Assembly: GCA_963930185.1 (NCBI GenBank)
Contig: CAWVLT010000064.1
Span: 1 to 64,000 of the forward strand
Source: JAGZEG01 sp963930185
Lineage (GTDB): Bacteria > Actinomycetota > Coriobacteriia > Coriobacteriales > UMGS124
DNA: 64,000 bases
Direction of reading: 5' to 3'
Part shown: positions 50,392-58,343 of the stretch, piece after piece
Layout: the number at the start of each line of letters is the position of its first letter
How positions within the stretch are numbered: position 1 is the stretch's first letter
The notes under the pieces: model-generated
What the model was told of the DNA's origin: nothing
The model's input: only the letters and a program-made list of their open reading frames with translations
The model's database searches: none
Made by a program: the position numbers and the translations under genes

Positions 50392-51701
50392 CAGCGACCA
50401 CCCGCCGTCATCTGCGCCCAGACCTCGCGACGCATCGCGGCGGAGCGGGCGTGCGCCCACAGGCCCTCGGCCGTGGCAAGCGTCACCACCGCGTCGCAGT
50501 CCGCGTCCAGACCCGCGTAGGAGTAGTTGATGACCGACGACTTCTTGACGAACTGCTCCACCGAAAGCGGGCTCGAGAAGCGCGCCGTACCGCCGGTCGG
50601 CAGGGTGTGGTTGGGGCCGGCGACGTAGTCGCCGAGCGGCTCGGAACTCCAGGTGCCCACGAAGATGGCGCCGGCGTTGCGGATCTTACCGAGCAGCTCC
50701 ATGCCCTGTTCGGTCTGGACCTCGAGGTGCTCGGGGGCGATCACGTTCACGGCGTCCAGGGCCTGCTCCAGGTCCTGGCACACCACGACGACGCCCTTGT
50801 TGTCGAGGGACTGGCGGGTGATCTCGCACCTGGGCGACTGCGCGAGGTACTCCTCGACGTAGCCGAGCACGGCGTCGGGCAGCTCGGGGTCGCACGTGAC
50901 GAGGTAGCAAGCCGCGAGCGGGTCGTGCTCGGCCTGCGCCATGAGGTCGATCGCCACCAGGCGCGGGTCTGCCGTGGAGTCCGCCAGGACGCACACCTCG
51001 CTGGGGCCGGCGACCATGTCGATGCCCACATCCCCTGAGACCAGCCGCTTGGCTGCCGCCACGTAGGCGTTGCCCGGGCCCGTGATCTTGTCGACGCGCG
51101 GCACCGACTCGGTGCCGTAGGCAAGGGCGGCCACCGCCTGGGCGCCACCCAGCGTGTAGATCTCGTCCACGCCCGCAAGGTTTGCGGCGCACAGCGTGTA
51201 GGGGGACAGGGCGCCGCCGTCGGCCTGGGGCGGGGTGACCATGATGATGCGCCCCACGCCCGCGACCTTGGCGGGCACGGCGTTCATGAGGACCGTCGAG
51301 GGGTACTGGGCGCGCCCGCCGGGCACGTAGATGCCCACCGAGTCGAGCGGGGTCACCTTCTGGCCCAGGATGGTGCCGTCGGGCCGGGCCATGAACCAGG
51401 ACTGCTGGACCTCGCGCTCGTGGAAGTCCCGGATCTGGTCGCGCGCCTTGGAGCATGCCTGGAGAAACTCATCCCCCACCTGGTAGATCGCCTGCTCGAG
51501 CACCTCGTCGGGCACGCGGAACGCCTGAAGCTCGACGCGGTCGAAGCGCCGCTCGTACTCGCGCAGGGCCTCGTCGCCCCCCGCGCGCACGCCCGCCACG
51601 ATCTGCGCGGCCGATTCCATGACGTCGGCGGGCAGCGCCCCCTCGCGCTCGATCATCGCATCGCTGAGACGCTCGCCACCGGCAAGAACGATCCTCTTCA
51701 T
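50391..51701 (-). CDS. hisD: Histidinol dehydrogenase
   Basis: 436 residues. NAD- and zinc-dependent last two steps of histidine synthesis. Motifs: SVGIYVPGGRAQYPSTVLM, GPGNAYVAAAK, MVAGPSEVCVLAD, HDPLAACYL and NVIAPEHLEVQ with the catalytic Glu-His pair. ATG 51701 has GGAGGAAAGG upstream. It is separated from hisZG by about 100 nt with a strong hairpin. Confidence 0.97.
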   Translation of the reverse strand: MKRIVLAGGERLSDAMIEREGALPADVMESAAQIVAGVRAGGDEALREYERRFDRVELQAFRVPDEVLEQAIYQVGDEFLQACSKARDQIRDFHEREVQQSWFMARPDGTILGQKVTPLDSVGIYVPGGRAQYPSTVLMNAVPAKVAGVGRIIMVTPPQADGGALSPYTLCAANLAGVDEIYTLGGAQAVAALAYGTESVPRVDKITGPGNAYVAAAKRLVSGDVGIDMVAGPSEVCVLADSTADPRLVAIDLMAQAEHDPLAACYLVTCDPELPDAVLGYVEEYLAQSPRCEITRQSLDNKGVVVVCQDLEQALDAVNVIAPEHLEVQTEQGMELLGKIRNAGAIFVGTWSSEPLGDYVAGPNHTLPTGGTARFSSPLSVEQFVKKSSVINYSYAGLDADCDAVVTLATAEGLWAHARSAAMRREVWAQMTAGGR

Positions 51702-51761
51702 GGTGTCACCCTTTCCTCCCGGACGAACCGGGGATTGACTCGAGACGTTGACGTGGTACGC

Positions 51762-51794
51762 GGCCCCGCCGGCTGCGTCTCAGCCGGCGGGACC
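51762..51794 (-). other. Strong intercistronic hairpin between hisZG and hisD
   Basis: Minus-strand GGTCCCGCCGGCT pairs with AGCCGGCGGGGCC over a 7-nt loop (51794-51762), 13 pairs with one G-U. There is no T-run. It may limit readthrough or act as an mRNA processing or stability element. Confidence 0.6.
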
Positions 51795-51800
51795 GCCCCG

Positions 51801-53459
51801 TCATGTCGCGTTTGCCGCAAGCCGCTGCGCCAGCCCGAACACGCGCGGGTCCGTCCGCGCGCTCGCCGGGTTGGCGAAGAAGCGAGCCGTGCACGCCATG
51901 ACCTCATCGACCACCACTAGGTTGTTCTCGCGCAGCGTGGTGCCGGTGGCGGTGATGTCCACGATCTGGTCGGCCATGCCGATGAGCGGCGCGAGCTCGA
52001 TGTTGCCGTGGAACTTGAGAATGTCGGCCTCCACGCCCATCTTGGCGAAGTGCGCCCGGGCGATGCGCGGGTACTTCGTCGCGACGCGGATGGAGCCGAG
52101 GCGCCGGTAGCTCTCCTCGATGCGCCGCCGCGCCCCGTCGGGCTCGGCCACGACGAACCGGCACCCCCCGTAGCGAAGATCCGCGAGCTGCAGGACGTCC
52201 AGCCCCGCCTCGACCAGCGAGTCCCTGCCGCAGATGCCGCAGTCGGCGCCGCCAAACGCCACGAAGGCGGGGGCGTCGGTCGGACGGACGATAACGTACT
52301 CCACCGCGTCGTCGGCGCTGCGCACGATGAGTTGCCGGCCGGCGTCGCGCAAGCACGAGACGTCCAGGCCACAGGCGGCGAGCGCGTCAAGCGTGCCGTC
52401 GAGCAGGGCCCCCTTGGGCACGGCGATGCGCAAGGGGCGGGAGGCCCCGGCGCGCCCCGCGGCGTCGGTGCCGCCAAGCGCCGCCTGCACCGCCTCGAGC
52501 GACAGGGCGAAGCCCGCGGCGGGACGGGGGCTGCCGTAGCGCTCGAACACCCGGTCGTAGCGACCACCGCTGCCCAGGCACGTCCCCAGCCCCGGCTGGT
52601 ACAGGACGAAGACCATGCCGGTGTAGTAGCCAAACGAGCCCATGAGCGAGAAGTCGACCGTCACCCTGTCGGCAAGCCCCGAGAGCCCGACGAGGCCCTC
52701 GAGCTCGTCGAGGCCCCAGTTAGGCATGGTACCCGTCTCGCCGTCGAACAGCGCGGCGCAGGGCTCGAGCAGATCGCGCGCGGCCCCGATGGCCCCCGCC
52801 CCGCCGTGAATGCGCTGCAGGCCGACAAGCGCGCGGCCCACTTGGCTCGGCACGTCGTCGCCCGCCTGCGCCACCAGCTCGTCGAGGGCGACGAAGTCAC
52901 CGTGCCGGCACGCCATACGCACCTGCGCGCGCCATGCGGCCGGCATGCCGCTCAGCTCGAGCAGCGCCTCGAGGGGCCGCACGCTCCCCAGCGCGACGAC
53001 GTATCCGCCCACGCCGGCGACGTCGAGCGCCCCCGCCGCCAGGCGAAGCACCTCGGCGTCGGCCTCGCTACCCGCCTGCCCGATGAGCTCGATGCCGAGC
53101 TGAGTGAACTGGCGGCTCTCGCCGCGCAGGGAGTCGCGCTCGGCAAAGACGGGGGCGGCGTAGCGCAGGCGAAACGGCCCGGCCTGCCCGCGCAGGCGCG
53201 AAGAGACCAGGCGGGTGACGGGCAGGGTCACGTCGGGGCGCAGCATGAGCTGGCTGCCGTCGCCGTCGAACAGCCGAAACGTCGACTCGGGGGCGGCGTC
53301 GGCCTCGGTGAGCAGCTCGCGGCACTCGAGCACCGGCGTCTCGATGGGCGCATAGCCCGCCTGCGCGAAGTACGCGCCCACATCACCCACGATGCGCTCG
53401 CGCCACAGGGCCTCCTCGGGAAGAATGTCGCGCATGCCGCGCGGCGTCGTAAGCGTCAA
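51801..53459 (-). CDS. hisZG: Fused ATP phosphoribosyltransferase: HisZ regulatory domain and HisG catalytic domain
   Basis: 552 residues in one frame. Residues 1 to about 335 are HisZ, the histidyl-tRNA synthetase-like regulatory subunit (TPRGMRDILPEEA, LRPDVTLPVTRLV, ESRQFTQLGIELIG, GSGGRYDRVFERYG). From about 345 to the end is a short-form HisG (RPLRIAVPKGALLDG, ADCGICGRDSL, DITATGTTLRENNL for PRPP binding). In most bacteria these are two proteins forming a hetero-octamer; here they are one chain. First step of histidine synthesis and the point of feedback inhibition. Translation starts at TTG 53459 with GAGGGGGC 5 nt upstream; ATG at 53435 is less well placed. Confidence 0.92.
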   Translation of the reverse strand: MTLTTPRGMRDILPEEALWRERIVGDVGAYFAQAGYAPIETPVLECRELLTEADAAPESTFRLFDGDGSQLMLRPDVTLPVTRLVSSRLRGQAGPFRLRYAAPVFAERDSLRGESRQFTQLGIELIGQAGSEADAEVLRLAAGALDVAGVGGYVVALGSVRPLEALLELSGMPAAWRAQVRMACRHGDFVALDELVAQAGDDVPSQVGRALVGLQRIHGGAGAIGAARDLLEPCAALFDGETGTMPNWGLDELEGLVGLSGLADRVTVDFSLMGSFGYYTGMVFVLYQPGLGTCLGSGGRYDRVFERYGSPRPAAGFALSLEAVQAALGGTDAAGRAGASRPLRIAVPKGALLDGTLDALAACGLDVSCLRDAGRQLIVRSADDAVEYVIVRPTDAPAFVAFGGADCGICGRDSLVEAGLDVLQLADLRYGGCRFVVAEPDGARRRIEESYRRLGSIRVATKYPRIARAHFAKMGVEADILKFHGNIELAPLIGMADQIVDITATGTTLRENNLVVVDEVMACTARFFANPASARTDPRVFGLAQRLAANAT

Positions 53460-53530
53460 CGCTGCCCCCTCACGCTCTTGCCGGCACCCACCTCGATGGC
53501 CGCCGTAAACCGTTGTTCGTATGGCGCGAT

Positions 53531-53559
53531 ACTTTAGCACAGTAGAGTGATGAAGTGAA
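53531..53559 (-). promoter_or_regulatory. Promoter of the histidine operon
   Basis: Minus-strand TTCACT (53559-53554), 17-bp spacer ending in TGC, and TAAAGT (53536-53531): an extended -10. The same TGCTAAAGTAT string occurs upstream of the YerC-like gene. The leader is about 65 nt and has no His-codon run, so no classical attenuator. Confidence 0.6.
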
Positions 53560-53611
53560 TGAGATTCTCGAGGCCCTTCCGTCTTGAGCAAAGCTCGACA
53601 AAAACGGACGA

Positions 53612-53671
53612 GGGCAACTATCCGGACAAAATTCGCCTCCAAAGGCCGAAAAAACGTCCGGATAGTTGCCC
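53612..53671. repeat. Palindromic intergenic repeat, copy 2
   Basis: Perfect 16-bp arms, GGGCAACTATCCGGAC (53612-53627) and GTCCGGATAGTTGCCC (53656-53671). Inner pairing TTCGCC with GGCCGAA makes a single long hairpin. On the minus strand CGTCCGTTTTTG follows, so it may terminate dnaE. It is related to the element at 40589-40648 by the core GCAACnATCCGGACGTTTTT. Confidence 0.8.
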
Positions 53672-53678
53672 CCGCTGC

Positions 53679-53773
53679 AGTTTGGCATATCTGCCACAGC
53701 TTGGCGTCCCTGCTGCGGGCTGGCAGCCTCGCCGCAGCCTGGCGTACTCGCTGCAGTCTGACGCTCCCGCCGC
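53679..53773. repeat. Five tandem degenerate 19-bp repeats
   Basis: Five units of exactly 19 bp each (53679, 53698, 53717, 53736 and 53755 onward). The consensus is about AGYYTGGCGTMCTCGCYGC and the units differ at several positions. Since 19 is not a multiple of three, it is not a coding repeat. A sixth, poorer unit may precede (53660-53678), overlapping the palindrome. Lies between dnaE and the his promoter. Confidence 0.75.
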
Positions 53774-53799
53774 GCCGCGCCGGCCTTCCGCGCGCCTCC

Positions 53800-56700
53800 T
53801 TATGCCACGGCGACGGTGCCCTGGCCGCGCAGGGCGTCCTCCACCTCGGCGCGCAGGGCCACGTTGCGGGTGTCCACGTGCAGGGGGATCTCGGCGCGCA
53901 TCGTGCGGCCCGAGGTCTCCTCCACCAGCAGCTCCACGTTGTCGTTGCCCGGGTAGCGCCCGAAGGTGCGCGACAGGGTTGCGATGAAGCTCTGGTTGAG
54001 CAGCCCGCTCAGGATGCGGATCTCCATGGTCTTGGGACGGTTGTTTGCCTCGCTGAGCTCGAGCTTCTCGATGTCCATGACGATGATCTGGTTGCCGCGG
54101 TCGCTGCGCTCCAGGCTGCCGCGCACCTTGACGAACACGTCGCCCATGCTGGCGCCGGTCACGGGGTCAGTCTCGCCGAACAGGATGGAGCCCTTGCTGG
54201 CGAACACCTTGGGGAAGGCCACGCACTGCACCTCGCCCTCCATGTCCTCCAGCGTGAACACCGCCATCTGGTCGCCCTTGCTCGTGACCTTCTTCTGCAC
54301 GCCGCCCACCATGCCGGCCCAGGAGAACACCTTCTTCTCGGGGATGGTGTAGACGCCCGAGCCCTCGACGGCCTCCTCCTCCAGCTGCGAGAGCTGGTAG
54401 TCGCGCACGCGTGACAGCGCGTACTCGTAGGGGCGCAGCGGGTGGTCGGAGACGTAGATGCCCAGGACGTCGCGCTCCTCGCCCAGCTTCACGTGGTTGT
54501 CCCACTCCACGCCGTCAGGCGCGACGCGCGTGCTCACCGATCCGGTGTCCTCCTCGTCGAGCAGATCGAACATCGACATCTGGCCGGCGGCGCGGTTCTT
54601 CTGCGCGCGCTGGGCGGCGTCCACGATGTTGGAGGGGTTGTCCTTGGAGACGAGCCAGGACAGCTGCTTGCGGGTGTAGCCGGTGGAGTCGAACGCGCCG
54701 GCCTTGATGAGCGACTCGATGACCTTGCGGTTGGTCTTGGAGAGGTCGATGCGGTCGACGAAGTCGAAGATGTCGCGATACGCGCCGCCCCGTTCGCGCT
54801 CGGCCACGATGAGGTCGCTCACTCCCTCGCCCACGCCCTTGATGCCGGCCAGACCGAAGCGCACGCCGGTCTCGACGGGCGTGAACTCGTTGCCCGACTG
54901 GTTGATGTCGGGCAGCAGCACCTCGATGCCGTCGTGGCGGCAGGCCGAGATGTAGTGCGTGATCTTGTCGGTCTTGCCCGTGTAGGAGGTGAGCACGGCC
55001 GCCATGTACTCGTTGGGGTAGTGGGCCTTGAGCCAGGCGGTCTGCATGACCAGGATGGCGTAGCCGGCCGAGTGCGACTTGTTGAAAGCGTAGGAGGCGA
55101 ACTCGAGCACGTCGTTCCAGATGCGCTGGGCGATCTCGCGGGAGTAGCCGTTCTTCTCCGCCCCGTTCATCCAGTGGTCGTAGATGGTCTCCTTGGCGCC
55201 GTCGGACCAGTCGAACACCTTGTCGGTGAGCATCTCGATCTTCTTCTTGGCCACGGGCTTGCGGATGCGCGAGTCGCTCTCACCGGCCGAGAAGCCGCAC
55301 ATCTTCATCGAGATCTGCATGACCTGCTCCTGGTAGACCATGGTGCCGTAGGTCTCGCCCAGGATGTCGTCGAGGCGCGGGTCGTAGGAGACCGCGGCCT
55401 CCTTGCCGTTCATGCGGTTGACGTAGCTGTCCACCATGCCGGCGCCCAGAGGTCCCGGGCGGTACAGGGCGATGAGAGCCACCACGTGCTTGTACTCGCG
55501 CGGCTTCATCTTCTTGATCGTGGCGGTCATGCCGCCCGACTCGACCTGGAACACGCCCGCGGTGTGGCCCGAGCTCATGAGCTCGAAGATCTTGGGGTCG
55601 TCAAAGGGGATGGCGTCCACGTCGATGTCCACGCCGTGGGTGGCCATGATGTTGGCCTTGGCCTTGGAGATGACCGTGAGGGTGCGCAGGCCCAGGAAGT
55701 CCATCTTGAGCAGGCCCATGTCGGCCACCATGTGGCCTTCGTACTGGGTGATCTCCACGCCGCCCTTGGTGTCGAGCTTGGTGGGCACGTGCTTGTTCAC
55801 GGCCTCCGGGGCGATGAGCACAGCGCAGGCGTGCACGCCCTCGCCGCGCGTAAGGCCCTCGATGGCCAGGGCAGAGTCGATGATCTGCTGGGCGTCGGGG
55901 TCCTCCTGGTAGGCCTTCACGAAGTCGGGCGAGTAGAACGCCTTGGCGTCGGAGCTGGTGTCCTTGCCCAGGGCGGCGTTGAGCGTGTTGTGCTTGTCGG
56001 GCGAGCCGTCGATCATCTTGGAGAGCCTGTCGGCCAGAGACACCGGGTAGCCCAGGACGCGCGTGGCGTCCTTGATGGCAGCCTTGGCCTTGAGCACCGA
56101 GTAGGTGATGACGTGGGTGACCTGGTCGGACCCGTAGCGCTGCCGGACGTAGTCGATCACGTCCAGGCGCCGCTCATCGTCGAAGTCCATGTCGATATCG
56201 GGCATCTCGGTACGCTCGGGCGACAGGAATCGCTCGAACATCAGGCCGTTTGCCAGCGGGTCGAACGTGGTGATGTCCATGGCGTAGGCGACGATGGCGC
56301 CGGCGGCGGATCCTCGGCCCGGGCCCACGCCGATGCCGTTGCGCTTGGCCCAGCGCACGTAGTCCTGCACGATGAGGAAGTAGGCGGCGAACCCCTTGTC
56401 GCAGATGACCTTGTACTCGTACTCGAAGCGCTCCACCACGTCGGGGCGGGCGGTCTTCCAGTCCTGCCCGTAGCGATGGGCCAGGCCCTCCTCGCACTCG
56501 CGGCGGAACTGGCTCTCGTGGGTCTGGCCCTCGTCCAGGCCAGGGTAGCGCGGCAGCAGGATCTGGCTGAAGTCGAGGAACACGCCCACGTGGTCGTCGA
56601 TCACGCCGTCGGGGCGGGCGCCGCACTTCTCGGCGATCTCGACCGTGTTGTCGCACGCCTCGGGGAACTCGGCCAGCGCCTCGCGCATCTCCTCCTCGGA

Positions 56701-57489
56701 CTTCATGTAGAACTGGTCGTTGGGATAGGGGTTCTTGTTGGACGGGTCGTTCATCTTCCAGCCGCGGCCGTTGAACACCATGAGCTCCTGGGTGGAGGAG
56801 TCCTCGCGTCGCAGGTAGTGGAAGTCGTTGGTTGCCACGGTCTTCAGGCCCAGCTCGCGGGCGATGGAGTCCAGCTGGCGGTCGAGGTCGAGCTGGAACA
56901 TGCGGGTGGAGTCGCCGGGGCCGCCGCTTGCGCCCTTGGCCCTGAACCCGACCTCGAAGTTGTTGTGGTTCTGCAGCTCGATGTAGAAGTCGTCGGGGCC
57001 GAAGATGCCGGCGAGGGTCTTTGCCCAGGCGATGGCCTCGTCGCGGTTGCCCAGGCCCAGGCAGTTGGGGATGATGCCCGAGGGGCACGCCGAGGTGGCG
57101 ATGAGGCCCTCGTGGTGGTCGCGCAGGCTGGGCAGCGTCACACGGGGCTTGTAGTAGAAGCCCTTGGTGGCCGCCTGCGAGACGATGTTCATGAGGTTGA
57201 CGTAGCCGGTGTTGTCCTTGGCGAGCAGGATCATGTGGTAGAGCTCGGGCTTCTTGTCGCGCGCCAGCGTCTCGTCGGGCGTGAAGTACACCTCGCAGCC
57301 GATGATGGGCTTGATACCGGCGGCGCGGGCGTCCAGGTACCACTGGGCGCAGCCGTACATGTAGCCATGGTCGGTGATGGCGCAGGCCCCCATGTTGAGC
57401 TCAGCCGCCCGCTTGGCCATGTCCTTGAGACGGGTGATGCCGTCGAGCATCGAGTATTCGGTGTGACAGTGCAGGTGCACGAATGCCAT
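53800..57489 (-). CDS. dnaE: DNA polymerase III alpha subunit
   Basis: 1229 residues, the replicative polymerase (DnaE1 type). It starts with the PHP domain (VHLHCHTEYSMLDG, AITDHGYMYG) and continues with the polymerase core: GVGPGRGSAAGAIVAYA and the catalytic Asp pair in MPDIDMDFDDERR. A tandem helix-hairpin-helix region follows (RFGLAGIKGVGEG). A clamp-binding QMSMFDLL motif is near residue 970, followed by an OB fold (VFSWAGMVGGVQKKV). ATG 57489 has AGGGGGTT upstream; the reading to 57534 adds an Arg-rich tail. Direct repeats ATCTGACA lie upstream near 57570-57590. Confidence 0.97.
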   Translation of the reverse strand: MAFVHLHCHTEYSMLDGITRLKDMAKRAAELNMGACAITDHGYMYGCAQWYLDARAAGIKPIIGCEVYFTPDETLARDKKPELYHMILLAKDNTGYVNLMNIVSQAATKGFYYKPRVTLPSLRDHHEGLIATSACPSGIIPNCLGLGNRDEAIAWAKTLAGIFGPDDFYIELQNHNNFEVGFRAKGASGGPGDSTRMFQLDLDRQLDSIARELGLKTVATNDFHYLRREDSSTQELMVFNGRGWKMNDPSNKNPYPNDQFYMKSEEEMREALAEFPEACDNTVEIAEKCGARPDGVIDDHVGVFLDFSQILLPRYPGLDEGQTHESQFRRECEEGLAHRYGQDWKTARPDVVERFEYEYKVICDKGFAAYFLIVQDYVRWAKRNGIGVGPGRGSAAGAIVAYAMDITTFDPLANGLMFERFLSPERTEMPDIDMDFDDERRLDVIDYVRQRYGSDQVTHVITYSVLKAKAAIKDATRVLGYPVSLADRLSKMIDGSPDKHNTLNAALGKDTSSDAKAFYSPDFVKAYQEDPDAQQIIDSALAIEGLTRGEGVHACAVLIAPEAVNKHVPTKLDTKGGVEITQYEGHMVADMGLLKMDFLGLRTLTVISKAKANIMATHGVDIDVDAIPFDDPKIFELMSSGHTAGVFQVESGGMTATIKKMKPREYKHVVALIALYRPGPLGAGMVDSYVNRMNGKEAAVSYDPRLDDILGETYGTMVYQEQVMQISMKMCGFSAGESDSRIRKPVAKKKIEMLTDKVFDWSDGAKETIYDHWMNGAEKNGYSREIAQRIWNDVLEFASYAFNKSHSAGYAILVMQTAWLKAHYPNEYMAAVLTSYTGKTDKITHYISACRHDGIEVLLPDINQSGNEFTPVETGVRFGLAGIKGVGEGVSDLIVAERERGGAYRDIFDFVDRIDLSKTNRKVIESLIKAGAFDSTGYTRKQLSWLVSKDNPSNIVDAAQRAQKNRAAGQMSMFDLLDEEDTGSVSTRVAPDGVEWDNHVKLGEERDVLGIYVSDHPLRPYEYALSRVRDYQLSQLEEEAVEGSGVYTIPEKKVFSWAGMVGGVQKKVTSKGDQMAVFTLEDMEGEVQCVAFPKVFASKGSILFGETDPVTGASMGDVFVKVRGSLERSDRGNQIIVMDIEKLELSEANNRPKTMEIRILSGLLNQSFIATLSRTFGRYPGNDNVELLVEETSGRTMRAEIPLHVDTRNVALRAEVEDALRGQGTVAVA

Positions 57490-57691
57490 GCAAAACCCCC
57501 TACGCAACCGAGTGCCGAATCCCCGCGCATGCAAGGCGCCCCGCAGGGGGTGCCGTGACAGGCGCGGTATGTCAGATCCCTTGTCAGATGTCAGTCAGCC
57601 ATAAGGATAGCGTGCCCGCGGACGGAAATGGTGGCAAGCAGATGTGGGTTTGAAGGGCTGGCGATGACGGGCGCCGACGGCAGCGGGCGCG

Positions 57692-58036
57692 TCAGCGGCC
57701 GGCGAGGCGGTCGAGGACGGTGCGATACCCGCCCGGCCCGTACTTGAGGCAGCGGCCCACGCGCGACACCGTGGCCGCAGAGGCCCCGGTCAGCTCCTGG
57801 ATCCGAACGTAGGACGCCCCGGCGTCGAGCATGCGCGCGATCTCCAGGCGCTGGGCGAGGTCCTCGAGCTCACGGGGGGTGCACAGGTCGGCGAGCAAAT
57901 CGCGCGCCTCGTCAGGGCTCTCGAGGCTCACCATGGCCTCGAAGAGAAGCCCCAAGGAGGCGGAGGCGTCGGCGGAAGACCCGCCCGCGGGGGCGGGGCC
58001 GCCCAGACCGTCTCGCGCCGAGCCGTCGTTACCCAT
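57692..58036 (-). CDS. YerC/YecD-family TrpR-like regulator
   Basis: 114 residues. The C-terminal 80 residues match the TrpR-related YerC/YecD family: CTPRELEDLAQRLEIARML, then a helix-turn-helix YVRIQELTGASAATVSRVGR and CLKYGPGGYRTVLDRL. The N-terminal 35 residues are low-complexity Gly/Ala/Ser/Asp. In Firmicutes and Actinomycetota relatives are often near DNA repair or purine genes; the effector is unknown. ATG 58036 has GAGGAGGA upstream. It is divergent from addB. Confidence 0.9.
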   Translation of the reverse strand: MGNDGSARDGLGGPAPAGGSSADASASLGLLFEAMVSLESPDEARDLLADLCTPRELEDLAQRLEIARMLDAGASYVRIQELTGASAATVSRVGRCLKYGPGGYRTVLDRLAGR

Positions 58037-58343
58037 GTCGTCATCCTCCTCGTCCGTCACCGCGTCGCACCACGGGCATGCCCCGCGCCGGTCGCCCCGC
58101 CACGCCGTGCGCGATCCACGGCGCGTGCGACCTGCGGCACGCCTTGCCGTCGCATACTTTAGCATGTGAAAGCGGCGCGCCGCACCTCCGTGTCCGAAGC
58201 TTTGGCAAAACCGCGTTTCCGTCATGCGGACACGCTAGAATGGTAGGTATGCACTCGAGAGAACGGCACGCATCGTGCGGCGGGCGGCGAACGCCGCAGC
58301 CAGGCCGCGCGACAAGACCGCGACGCAAAGGGAGGCAGCACCC
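58037..58343. other. Divergent yerC / addB control region
   Basis: Minus-strand TGCTAAAGTAT (-10 TAAAGT at 58161-58156) is the likely yerC promoter. For addB, TAGAAT at 58236-58241 is a likely -10. CGTGTCCG (58189-58196) and CGGACACG (58227-58234) form a perfect 8-bp inverted repeat, 30 bp apart, the second copy touching the addB -10. No LexA-type GAAC/GTTC box is seen. Confidence 0.55.

Larger units (their letters stand above)
53460..53799. other. 340-nt dnaE-hisZG intergenic region
   Basis: Contains, from dnaE outward, the 19-bp tandem repeats, the long palindrome and the his promoter and leader. A plus-strand open frame crosses it and continues antisense to dnaE; its composition (Arg/Ala/Leu-rich) and lack of ribosome site argue against a gene. 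Confidence 0.6.

Noticed and set aside
53460..53530. Histidine attenuator or T-box leader
   Set aside because: The leader is short, has no run of His codons and no T-box-like specifier and antiterminator arrangement.
54442..57558. Open frame of over 1000 codons antisense to dnaE
   Set aside because: Same cause; the sense strand encodes a complete DnaE with all motifs, while the antisense product is Val/Leu/His/Asp repeats without a recognisable fold.
58180..58343. LexA (SOS) box at addAB
   Set aside because: No GAAC-N4-GTTC or similar site was found near the addB start.
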